This document shows, piece by piece, positions 11,501-24,800 of a stretch of 64,000 nt of DNA. Numbering within the stretch: the first letter of the stretch is position 1; every line of letters begins with the position of its first letter. A program made the position numbers and the translations under genes. The notes under the pieces were generated by a model. It made no database searches. It worked only from the letters and a program-made list of their open reading frames with translations, and was not told the origin of the DNA. The stretch comes from Saxidomus purpurata (Eukaryota > Mollusca > Bivalvia > Venerida > Veneridae). The stretch lies in contig JAFMSR010000015.1 in assembly GCA_022818135.1 (NCBI GenBank), forward strand, positions 28,621,628 through 28,685,627, in the 5' to 3' direction.

Positions 11501-14500
11501 GTCTGCAGTCTGTTGGTGAGATTAAGGACCTTGTCTACAAGGACATTCAGGTTGCTAACGGTGACACTTCCTGTCAGAATGTAGGCATGCTGGGACATCA
11601 ACTATATAAATAAAAGACAACTTTTAAATATTTAAATCTCAATACTCAGCAGACTAGCATTTAAAACTGTGTCAGTTACATAATATAACTTTTGCAAACT
11701 CATGTGTATTTAAAACAGTATCATTTGATGCTTACAAGGCAGTATGAAAACTGCGTAGATCATGATAAGCCAAGTTGTGCAAGATGGTCAGTAAGTCTAA
11801 TTTCATCACAAAGGCAGAAATAAGTTAGCAGATTTAGCGTTGAACCTCTAAGGCATAGGTTAACTAATTAATCCCTGAGGTATCATGTTCAGTGAAAGAT
11901 GCCTAAAGGCTTATTAATGTACAGTCAAACCTCTCCGAATGACACCTCCCTTTGAACTACAATCTCCCTAAAAAGACAAGCATTTTATTTCCCATTGCAA
12001 CAATCATATAAGGAATCAACCTCTCTGAAGCAAACCTCTCTACAACAAGCACATTTCTGTGTTCCCAAGGGTGTTCACTCCTGAGAGGTTGCACTGTATC
12101 TGTGTAATTATTAAATAATTTACCTGTGAAACAAAATTCATTAACCATTGAAATAAGTAACTTACTCTGCTAGAACATCAACAAGTTACCTGTCTCATAA
12201 TTTATTTACCTGTGTAATAAGAAGTTGACTCTGTAGGAACATACATATACATTCAGCAGAAGCTGATGTACTGGTGTCCAGCTCACTTACTCTCTGAAGA
12301 TCTCTGTAATCAACAAAATAAATCTAAACTTCTCTCAGTTCTCAGTCAATACCAAACTTTTCTTAGTCTATACAAATTTAAGAATAGCTGTGCTGAAAGT
12401 TTTTAACATATTAAATCATCCATAAGTCTTGCAACTCAGCTTCCAAAGTAAGTCCTGTTAATGGATCCTGTCAGAAAACCAAGTTTAGACCTTTGCCACT
12501 TGAACCCATCTATGCAGCCTGGTTCCCTTATTCATCCCATACAACCTAACAAGCATTATAACATTTGCAAACAACAGCAGTGTTCCTGAATGATAAGCCT
12601 TCTGCCTCTTCTTCTTACCATAACTATAAACATGAAAACTGTTGGTTTTCACACAACAGGGCTCAACTGATGCTGAAACTGATGACGTCTCATGGTGGGT
12701 ATCAAACTACAGCTTCTGGGTTGAAGCAGACACAGAAATAGGCTTATTAGTGTTCACTATACATTCACTCTGTCATCAGCAGTGGTGTATAGCAATCTGA
12801 GGGTATAATGGCACCTAGGTAGTCAGTTTAGGTATGCAAGGTAGTCAAATTCTTTTCAGCTAAAGGCTTTAGGTAAAACTATCACTGCAAGTGATTCATA
12901 CCCCCATCAACAAATCAGAACAATTTTGAGCATTGACCCCAAATGCATTTTAGCTTTAGCTAGAAATCCCCCCAAAAAGGACCCCCCCCCCCTTAGCGAC
13001 TTTAGACCCCATCTATCTAGAACTATCACTGAAAGTGATTCATACCCCCATCAACAAATCAGAACAATTTTGAGCATTGACCCCAAATGCATCTTAGCTT
13101 TAGCTAGAACTATCACTGAAAGTGATCCATACCCCAATCAACAAATCAGAACAATTTTGAGCATTGACCCCTAATGCATTTTAGCTTTAGCTAGAACTAT
13201 CACTGAAAGTGATCCATACCCCAATCAACAAATCAGAACAATTTTGAGCATTGACCCCTAATGCATTTTAGCTTTAGCTAGAACTATCACTGAAAGTGAT
13301 CAATACCCCAATTAACAAATCAGATGCATATCTTCTACACAAGAGCTACCTTTGTACAAAGGTTGGTTAAAACAGCTCACTCTTTTTTCAAGTAACAAAG
13401 ACTAAGAAGACTGCAACATAGAATAAGCAAAATTATAAATGGTTTTATTTTGCAATACTTTATGTGTGACACAATGAAGCAAAGTACCCCTATTCCCTAT
13501 CTACCAAACATTATTAAGTGGGGCATAAATTAGAACTAAGAAGAAGGTTTGCAGTATAACCTGACAGCAGTTTCCAGTAACTGTTTGGCTGTTGTTGTAT
13601 CCAAGGAGTTGAGGTCAGACAACTTCTCCACTGTGCATTTGATGAAAGAAGTTGTCAGGTCAGATTTCTCCTCTGCTCCTGTATCGTCCACTGTAACATC
13701 AGCCGAGTCGGTATTCTGCAATGTTCAAAAGTTTACTGCTGACTGTAATGATGGCAATATTTGCACTCTCAATTAGTAAATACATGAATATGTATTGAAA
13801 AGCGTTTTTCTATCTATTGTTAATATGCAGAAAAGACACCATAGCCTACTGAACATCAAATATGGCTTTTGAAATTCTAGAGAGTTTGCAAGAAAAATTA
13901 CCAGAATTGGTCAAAGATGCTTACAAGTTCACACTATATCTAAGTTCTGGCTACTGTTCTTTAGGTCAATTCATATAGATCACAGAATCTTCATTTGTAT
14001 TTTAATAAATTCTGGCACATCCTTTCACCTACCTGTAAATCTGGCACCATGTCAGGTATACTGTCCCTAAGGTATGTATAATGGCGCCAGGTATGCTCTT
14101 GGAACATCGGTAATGCTGTCCGGTTCCCAGCAGCTGCATTGAACACAAGAACCAGTATACTGATATCTGAACTAAAGTTAAGGACATGACATTCTTGGCC
14201 AATACCAGCAATGTACACAAATCTATACCTTCTGAGGAATGATCTGCTGTGTAGCAAGCTCTTACTTGTGAATAATTCTTTAAATGGACTGGCCAACTTG
14301 TTTCAACATCTTGCTTGTAGGGGCTTCAAACAATTTCTTGTATTTGCCTGTATATCCACTAAGTGTGGTCAAGATTGACACACCCAGTATACATTCTCAA
14401 CTTTTCTTTAAAATCAAGCTAAAACAGACTGGTGCATGCTAGTTTGTAAAAACTTACCCTTCAAAATAATCACAGTTTGAAAAAAGAAATTGATCACAGA

Positions 14501-15836
14501 TTTTTACTCCTCAATAAAGAATCTAACCAAAGTCACAACTGAATAAATGATTCTGCATAAGAGTTTGAATCCTACTAAATACAGTCTAAAACTGAAAATA
14601 TTTTGACTATCCTAGCTGTAATTTAAATTTCCCTTTTTTTTTTTTTTCTTCCCCCCCCCCCAAAAGGCCAATTCAGAACAAGGGAGGTAAATATTGTGGA
14701 TGTGGGAACTATGTATTTGTTAAGATCAGTCAATAAGGGAAGTAACTTAGTAAAACTTATTTCCTACATCTTTTCAAGGCATTCCTTGTGCTTTAAGCAT
14801 CTGTCTGGACTAAGCTGTATGGCCATTTTGAATAGTAATATAACTTTAACTAAACTAAACACGGTATGTGAGTAGATGTAAAGGATACAAGCTGGATCAT
14901 CCATCTCAGGTTCCGGTGTATCAAAGTACGGATGTAAACACAGAAACTCTGGCATCAGTGGCAACGCAAGGTTTGCACAATTCTTTCCTAAATACTGCAT
15001 ACATCTAAACAGAAATACATACATGCATCTAATGAAACAGTAAAAAAGTCACACAAGAAACTGCCAAATACAATTAAACATAAATCAACACAGCCTATGT
15101 ACCAATTAAAAGTCCAAGAAGTCAAATAATAATGTAACACATTTTGGTGTCAAAAATGCATTTTTTTTCACATCAGTTATAGACATAAAGTCTGACAAAT
15201 CATAATAACTGCTCTAACAGTTTTGCAAGAAGCGGCACTGAATTTGAAAGTTGAAGAGGCTGGGGACTCATTGGTAAAGATTATGCTGTTTACCATTCAA
15301 ACCAGTATGACCTCTTGAATAATTTGTTGCTTTACTCATATATCACAATGCCTAAACAGTACACAAGTCTGGAGGAAAATGCATGTTCTTAACAAAATAG
15401 GCTTAGGCTATGGAAATAAACACTCACAGTTTTAAACTTTTATCTATTGCTTTATTTCATGAGTCTACATAGAAAAAGCTTTCATCCGAAACAAAATTCA
15501 ATCCAATCTTGTAGTTTTGTCACCCCTAGCTTAATTGATATAAGAACCTACTTCCATATGTTGAGTCTATCCTCTGGGTATCTTCTCAGATTGTCCAGCA
15601 AGGCTACCACACATGTATTCAGACATTCTTTGGTTGCAAACTTCATCTCACATAACATATCTCTCAAGGATTCTCTTGAGACATAGGAATAGTCCTGTCA
15701 AATATTAAATGGTGTAGATCTATTAAAGCAAGTTACTCACATATATGAATAAGGAAAAAAAACAGAATAACAGAAGACTTACATTACAGTTAACTCCGTT
15801 AATTTGTTCCTGGTATCCAAATTTTTCCCCCAAAAA

Positions 15837-15868
<32 letters not shown>

Positions 15869-18800
15869 CCAAAAAAAAAAAACCCCCATATTAAAATTTT
15901 ATAAAAACCCACAAACAAAAAAAAAAAAAATATTATAAAGTTTTAACATGGTTTGACTTTATAATACCAAAACTCTTGTATATAGTTCACATGCACACCT
16001 TTTCGCCAAAAGTCTGCCTTCTGACAATTACTTGGTCATTCATTTTGGGTCACTTATTGGGTCACTTTTAGTGGTCTTTGACCACAACAGATAACAGATT
16101 TTCAACAACCAAATTATTATCCATAATAGTTTTAACCCTTTCTTATTTGCGATATATCAAACAGTCGTAGTAAAAGAAAACGAAGAGTTATCATTATGGA
16201 AGACAGCAATGACAGATAAACAGACAGTATGGATTGGAGCTGTGTGATTGAAAAAATTATGTGCTGAACGGAGCTTTATGCTCAAACATTTGATAGATAG
16301 AATATTGAACATTTTATAAATGCTTTATACAAGTATATATTTAAAATGACATCTAACTGCAGCTTTTTTGTTTCTTATAACATACAGTGCTAGAAGTTAA
16401 AATCAGGTTGCGCTCAAACTCAGTTGGACATAGAAAAAAAAGTTTATTAAGCACTAGGCCAGATCAGATATGCATTGATGTGCATGCTATTTTAAATATC
16501 AACTGGTCACAAACACGCAACACTAAATTTTCTACAGTAGGATACACCTGTACATATGTTGTTACCTGTAAGACTCCTAGCATGATATCAAGCTGATCTT
16601 CCCGTAATTCTAGATGCTGACTCAGCTTCTTCAAGCTGTTGATCGCATTTAGGCGAACACTCTCAATCTCATCGTTAAACATGTCGGCGATACTATCCTG
16701 ACACTGTATGGCAAATGCTGCGTTCTGAGAGGCTAACTCGCATATTGAGTCCAATGTACAATTTCTCACCTCTGAAATAGTTCACAGTTTACCATGTACA
16801 GTCAAATCTGTGAAAAAAGGCCACCGCTGGGAAGCTACAAATGTGGTCTTTATTCACAGGTGTTTCTATTATATATTAAGATTGAACTGTGATCTCCCTG
16901 TTGGTCTTTATTTGCAGGGTGGCCTTTAATCGGAGGTGGTCTTTAACACAGGTTTGACTGTATTTGTGTAAACAACTTTACTTCTACATCAATTAAACTT
17001 CATGTTTCATTTTCATATTTTACTGATGTTGAAAAAAGCCATTTTATTCAATTTGCAGTCAAATCGATTTTTGTATTTCTTCTTTATATTCAGCAGTCAT
17101 TTTCAACAGATATGACTTTCTTTTTGCTAAGACTAAAGAAGGTACGGTACAACAAATGTTTGAAGAATACAAGTTGCCAAAAATAGAACTACAACCTCAA
17201 TAAAGCAGCCAGTCCACCGATATAATCAAAGCATTGCTCCAAATTAATACAGATATAGGAGTATCAGTAATTTTAAAATGAAGCTCTACAAATTCAATTA
17301 TATTCTTTCTTAAAACATTTGTCATTCTGAAAATTTAAAGCCCAAACTTGTATCATTTCGGCAGATTAAATTATCATTTTGTAACAGATTTGTCCAAACC
17401 TGAGAACTCATCTTCCAGGCCATGGACAAAAGCCCCACAAGCCCCTATGTTCATCAGATTGATACTCTCAGGGTCAAGCTCCTCTTTAGGGGCATCATCA
17501 GCCCATTTCTGTCCAGTGGACCATACACCCGATGAATAATTGTCTTTAGCTCTTTCTGAAGCTGTCTTTTTTCTCTGGAAATAAACCCCGAACAAACAAA
17601 CTTTATATACATTTTCTTATTTCCATAGTGGTCCCTGACATATGTACATATCAGTTTCTGGATGAATCTATTCTACATAAGCTAAATCTGCAAACCTTTC
17701 ATCTTGACTATAGCAGCTTTCATCAAGAAACAAGAAAACATATCCACCCATATCTGTCTGATGGGCTGTTCTTGGTAACGGAGGAGTCTGCTTGATCAAA
17801 TATTAACATAGTTTATTTTGAGTTGGCAAGATATGTTACATTACAACATAAGCATTCTAGTACTTTTACACTAAACTGTATCTACAAAACCTCTCATGAA
17901 AGAATATTTAACAGCAGACTCTGTTACAAACCCCATCTGTCACTTTTCTGAATACATGTACAACACCAAACTTAATATGCAACAAAGTCATTTGATGATG
18001 AGTTTTACAGTACATTCATTGCACGGCAGTTACTTCTTACTCTGACAGACATTCAGCCAAATAAACTACACTTACCCTCATATTTGACATCAGTTTCTTA
18101 TCGAGGGTTTGCTCGAGAAATCTCGCACTGACAAGATGCAAGGATCCCTGTAATTAAAGAAAAAAAATCAACTCCAATACCATATATCATTTGTCAACTT
18201 TATTTTGTTATTTCATTGACCCCGAAACTTATTGCCATACTTCATAAGCTGACGTGTTAATCATGGTAGTAATCAGTAAATATTCACCATATTACCATAT
18301 TTTTGAATCATTAATATCTGAAAAGAGCATCATCAAGAAAAAGTTAATCACTGTGATCAGCTCCTACACAAAACTTGTGGTTAATAATATAAGCATTCTG
18401 AGAAAATCTACCAGCTCATTGTTTTCTCACGGTCACTCCCTACAGGTTGATACATATTATATGTACCAAGTTGATCAGTTACATATAATTATTTGTACTT
18501 TCACAAAGTAACACTAATATTTCATTCATCAAGTAACATCTGCTGTTTCTTACCAGTAAACTTGCCGCCTTTGTTCGAACTTTCACCGATATGTCATTTA
18601 TCATATTGCAAATTTTAACAAAGCCATCATCAACCAATCGCAGCTCTTCATCGGAGTCAGGCACTGGAACAAGGCTGAATGGAAAGGAAACATTAAGTTG
18701 CATTTATCAAGTGAAATCATATTTATTGAGTTTTGAAATATCTCTGCAAAAAAAAACAAGAGCTGTCCATAAGACAGCACGCTCGACTATTGTGGATGTT

Positions 18801-21800
18801 TGCTAATAAAACAAAACTTTTATCAGTGTAATGCAAAACAAAATTCTGCTAACTATTAGTATAAACTAGGAAAGTTGAATCATAAAAAAAGTCAAAATCT
18901 ATAACTATAGATTTAATTTTTGGTAAATTAATTGTTTGATACAAAATTTACCCTGAACACTATTGCAAGGTTTGATATAGTACCATAAGTGGTTACTGTG
19001 ATATGTGCATGATAGTACCTTGCATGCAAAACTTTACCAAATTTCAAAAGTCAAACAAGGGCCATAATTTGCACTAAATTTAAACAAGAGTTATCTGTCT
19101 TGACTGTGTGACACCTCTTAAGACATTAAAAAGTTTTAAGTCAATATCATAAGTGGTTACTGAGATATGTGCATGATGTACCTAGCAGGCAAAACTTTAA
19201 CCAAATTTTCAAAAGTCAAACAAGGGCCATAATTAGTACTAAATTTATACAAGAGTTATCTGACTTGACTGTGTGACACCCCTAGAGACATTAACGAAGT
19301 TTCAAGTCAATATCACAAGTGGTTACTGAGATATGTGCATGATAGTACCTAGCAGGCAAAACTTTAACCAAATTTTCAAAGTCAAACAAGGCCATAATTT
19401 GTACTAATTTTTTCAAGAGTTATCTGCCTTGATTTTATGACACCCCTAAAGACATGAACAAAGTTTCAAGTCAATATATAACTGGTTACTGAGATATGTG
19501 CATGATAGTACCTAGCAGGCAAAACTTTAACCAAATTTTCAAAAAGTCAAACAAGGGCCATAATTTGCACTAAATTTTTCAAGAGTTATATGCCTTGATT
19601 GTATTACACCCCTAAAGACATGAACAAAGTTTCAAGTCAATATTATAAGTGGTTACTGAGATATGTGCATGATAGTACCTAGCAGGCAAAACTTTAACCA
19701 AATTTTCAAAAGTCAAACAAGGGCCATAATTTGTACTAAATTTTTTCAAGAGTTATCTGCCTTGATTGTATGACACCCCTAAAGACATGAACAAGTTTCA
19801 AGTCAATATCATAAGTGGTTACTGAGATATGTGCATGATAGTACTTAGCAGGCAAAACTTTAACCAAAGAAGCAACGCCGACGCCGACACACAAGTGACT
19901 GTAATAGCTCTCCATATTCTCCGAATAGTCGAGCTAAAAATCAGTGTTTCAAATATTCATCCCACACATATGAAACGGTCAAAATATGAATACTTTGATT
20001 ATTCTAAGTAAATTTTATGCAAGTTTAGCTTGTTTTGACACATACATTAAACATGCAATCAAAATATCGATAACTGCTGGAAAGTTGAAATTATTAGTTC
20101 TGCAGACTGAAACACAAATTACAAACTCATATTATACTGTTCATCCAGAATTCAGCAGGCACCTCCGTTAAGTAGCCGATACTTTTTCATGTCTAATATA
20201 TAAATCACTTACAGATCATTCATCTGCATATCGCTCAATACTCTCTTGTGCAGGATAAACATTTATTACATAGTTGTAAGGTATATATCAACTATTAAAT
20301 CTAAGCTTTAAGTTCTGAACCAATAGTGATTGCCCCATGATTGCCCCATATGCTCGATAATAATTGATTAACACAGGTTTGACTGTACTACATTACAATC
20401 TTCTGGAGGTTGCGGGTTCGAGCCCCACCAAGGTCACGACCGTACATCCTCATATGACACCATTACTGGTTTTTCCAGGAAGCGGACTCGAGAGTGACTT
20501 GATAGGCTCAAAGCTTTCTTCACAATCGAGCTAAAATAAATTAGTATAAACTATAAACTAATAATCTTCATTCAACATTTACCTTTCTGGATAGAGATGA
20601 CTTAGTACCCATACAACCTGTATTGCGGCCAATCTAACCCCTTCAAAATCATCATTCAGGGCCTCAAAGGCAGCTCTGTATAAACTCTGGTCTAACTTCA
20701 CTCCTCTCTCATGTAATGTCAGCTGAAATTCAGGATATTGATATGAAAATCAAATGTTCTGACAGCTGGTAAAAAAAAACAAAAAAAAACAACATTGACC
20801 GGTGTTTATCACTATAGGTCAAGTAAGCTAAACAGGGGGATACAGAGTGGTCACGCCGCAAAGTTTAAGACTACTAGTATTAATCTAACAGTTACAGGTT
20901 CGAATCCAGTGAGTGCTTCAACTTTACTACGGTATTGATAACCTGCCCCTTCAGCACAAATACAAAACTCCAGGAAGCATTTATCTAGTATAGTAAACTG
21001 TGGCTGGATGATTTTAAGTCTACGATAAGACTAGTAGGTTTCAGACTTGAAGGGACTGGAATACATCTTACAAGAGCTTGGAAAGCACTTGATCTGACTC
21101 TTGAATCCTGGTCCTGGAAGAACTTCTCCAACAATTTCTGAGCATCTATGTCATCAGCATCTTTGTTATCTCCCTTTACTGAGTCATGTGGCTCTAAATG
21201 GCCAATCAAATTCAGGCAACTACTTCTGATATGGTGACTATCACTGGTTAAATTCTGCAAATATAAACATGTCTTGGTCACAGAGCAATATAGCATGTAA
21301 AAAAAGTTAAGTCAAGTACAGGATCATTTAAATGCTAACAATGATGTAGTTACGGTGGCTGCTAAGAGAAATAATTTACTTTTCCACAGCACACTCCCTT
21401 TTCTTCTCCCATAGAATAATTAATGGCTGATACCTGTATTGCTATATTAACAAGCTGTTTGTGAAGTGTTTTCTGAGAGGCTGCTGACTGACCAATCACA
21501 CACAAACTAGAGATCAGCTGACTCTTTGCTTTCTGGGACTCTGAAAAAGTACATATTTAAGATCTGTTAATATGCATATTAATTTATAGTAAAAACTGAA
21601 ATTCAAATCAGGAGCCTTGTTACACCCTCAAAACCTCTCTCGCTTCTGCAATAACATTCTTCATTTTAATCTGACTTAACAGATTAAACATTTTTTTACA
21701 CATGTCTTACACAGTCAATGCCCATAGATTCAACATCATCTTACACTACATTTATAAGCCTAAAATGAATAAACAGAAATCCCAAAGAAACTTGAGCTTA

Positions 21801-24800
21801 TATTAAAATATTCCTTTGTTTTTTTTCTGCGGGGTTTAACTCTATTTCAACAGAGTTGCAATTATATACTTGCTGGTAGTTAACCTAACCATCAATCCTT
21901 GGAAGGACCAGTTCTATATACCTGTCCTTTTTACGACAATGCCAACTGTCTCACATAGAGTTATAAGGTTGGAAGCTGGACTCAAACTTATGACACTCAA
22001 TCAAAGAGAGGATACAGTGACTCTAACCACTCGACCATGGGGACAGTCACATTAATATAAATAGCTTACCTTCATTGCCAAGAAGTGTGATCAGTTCCTC
22101 AGCTAGGCTGTCTGCACTAATTCCTGGAATCTTTGACAACCTCCCAAGCAGAACAGCAATCTTTCCACGTACCACTGCCTCTTTTTCACGTGCATAATGC
22201 TCCAGCAGTCCCCTTATTGCTGGACCAAGGCTTACGCTTGGAACTGGCAAGCTACCTTCAAACTTAAGCAGTGCTTGCAAAGCCTCATGGGAGGAAAGAC
22301 CTAAAGAGGTACGAGCAACTCATCAAATAAATGGAAGCTTTTTAAGAAAAAAACTCAGATAAATCTTCTCAAAGAGTGTACCCTTGACTATTCCTCTGTC
22401 ACTGAACAAAATACGAGGGATTCGAAGGGCTACTGACTACTCCGCACAATAAGTGCACAACAAAACTTTCTGTTGTTAAATGTTTGAAAGCAAAAAATGG
22501 AGCAATATACCTGGCAAGTTTTCTTATCAAATATATTCAAGAGATTCTTGTCCTGTAGCACTCCTGGCTCAAAGGCGACCAGAACATAACACAAATATAT
22601 AATTAGACATTTAAACACAAGTCCTGTCAAATTTAAACAAAATCCAACTAGAGGTTTAAGATGACAGCCATCGAGAACTTTTTTCATACAAACCTCTCAA
22701 AAGGTAATAATTCTGCTAAAAAGCAAAGCATCAGACCCTTTGTTATTGTGCACAAATGGACTGTGTACCAAAGTGCTCTTCAAATGACATGTTAACAAAA
22801 ACTACAGACAAGATTTTCTTGACAGACAGAAACAACATATGCAGGTATAGTTTTATGTTTAATCTGCAACCATTTCATGAAAGAAGGGGACCTAAGTTAG
22901 AGGTTCATGTATACAAATACATGTATTATAATGTAACAAAATATGAGTAGAAACATTTTTCCTCATCAAAGATATTTACAAAAATGATATCAATAAACAA
23001 TGTTAATGCTCTGTAGACAAGACTAAATTATAGTCAATTGTTGTATTTGACTGTTGTGATCACTTATGATAAAATATATCAAGTTTACAGAAAATTGAAC
23101 TGCATATGACCAACTGATCATGCTTTTAACTGATAACCTCTCTATATCATAATACCTTGAAGGTTTAATTGAATATCTGGTTCAGGTAGTCTTTGGACAA
23201 GACGTAATTTCTTTATTGGCTTTGGAGCCTCTTCCTGAAATAAGAACATGTAATACAGTTACTTGGGAAGGGTTAACTGAATTGTATGTATTTCTTTTCT
23301 GTATAGACTATAGTTAAAGTGACATTATGCGCATTTTTTTCAAGTAACAATCCAGCTGAAAATCATGTGTGTGTACAAAAGCGTAGAGGAAATAATAGCT
23401 TTTAACCCAATACACCAAACTCATCCCGCTACCAGTATGAAAAAATAACTCCAAATATTGATTTTCTTATTTGACTGGGAGAGTCAATTTAAGAAAAGAA
23501 CAACTGCATGCAGGAGTTGCTTCCCTTCCACTGCTGAAATCTCTACCAACATCAACAACGACACAATCAACTATCATTTTATCAGTCCGATTTTTTTATA
23601 TCTAAAGCACCAATTTCAAATACTAATGCGGCATTATCATTAATTTAACACATTTAAATGCACAGCAACCAAAAATTGCATTTATAAAATTGTCACCAAA
23701 AATACACTATATGCAGCAAGATGCGCATAATGTCACTTTAATAAAGAAATTATCAAAGGCTTGAAAAAATACAAAATTCCAAGTATTTATTAATGATTAT
23801 ATTAGCTTTACACAAACACTAAAGAATTGTTATTTAACTGATATTGCCTGAATAGCAAAAGTTAGCACACTTGTGACCTGGGTTTGATTCCTGTGCTAAG
23901 TAGTTTGGAAGATGGTAGATGGTCACAAGCCTAATTCATTTGGCTCTTCAGCTTGACCCATGTTATGAATCTGAAATTTCATAGTTGTCTAACCTCAGAG
24001 CCTCAGGGAAGCATCCCATCTAATACCTATCTAGCCTAATTCAGTCAGCTCTCCAGTTTGACCTGTTTTATGGATCTGATATTTTTTATAGTTGTCAAAC
24101 CTTTGAAGAAAGTGCCCATCCAAAAACTTTATTGCTAAATTCAATGTGAAATTATACCAATAATAGCAATCCTACTGGCTTCCATATTAACTAGAATACA
24201 ACGTAGGTGGTCACCTTTTTAAACTTTTCTTAAAGTTTTCAACCCACAATAAGCCAACCATTGATCCATGAACCCATTTGGTTGTTTCAAAGGTTTATGT
24301 TTGTTGTTAAATGCATTTTGTCAACGGGTGTTGTTAACCTTTCCCCACAGGTGTTTAGTCAGCAAAAAATGTATCCAAATTTTTTTTAAACGCTTTATCT
24401 TCATTGGATGGTGGATGCTTAGTCTCAATAATTAGACTCCAAACCCAGACCCATTTTACATACTGACATATTATAGATATCTGTGCTTTTATCGGAGACT
24501 GGATAGTGCCTAGCAAAAAATTTAACAATATTCATCAATTGTGTTTTTTAAACCTTTTATTCTTTTACTATTTTTAAGTTTTAACCGTCTTGTTTCTCTT
24601 AACTGTAAGAACTATCTTGCAATAGTTTTATCTTTTATTAACACCCGGTGTGCACCCTGCCCATAATACTTGTGAGAGGTGTGAGGCAGTATAACAAGAT
24701 AGATAGATAGTGTACAATTATTTGGACTTGCCGAAAACCTGTGCCATGATTATTATGCCTCAGACTTTATCTGTTTATATGATATTTAGATTTATTTGCT

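Noticed and set aside
12926..13174. Repetitive plus-strand frame
   Set aside because: Produced by the 87-bp tandem repeat in an INTS4 intron.
21969..22047. Possible tRNA-Ser/Leu gene on the minus strand
   Set aside because: It has A- and B-box-like sequence but poor stem pairing by eye, and a non-tRNA body follows, so a SINE is the better call.
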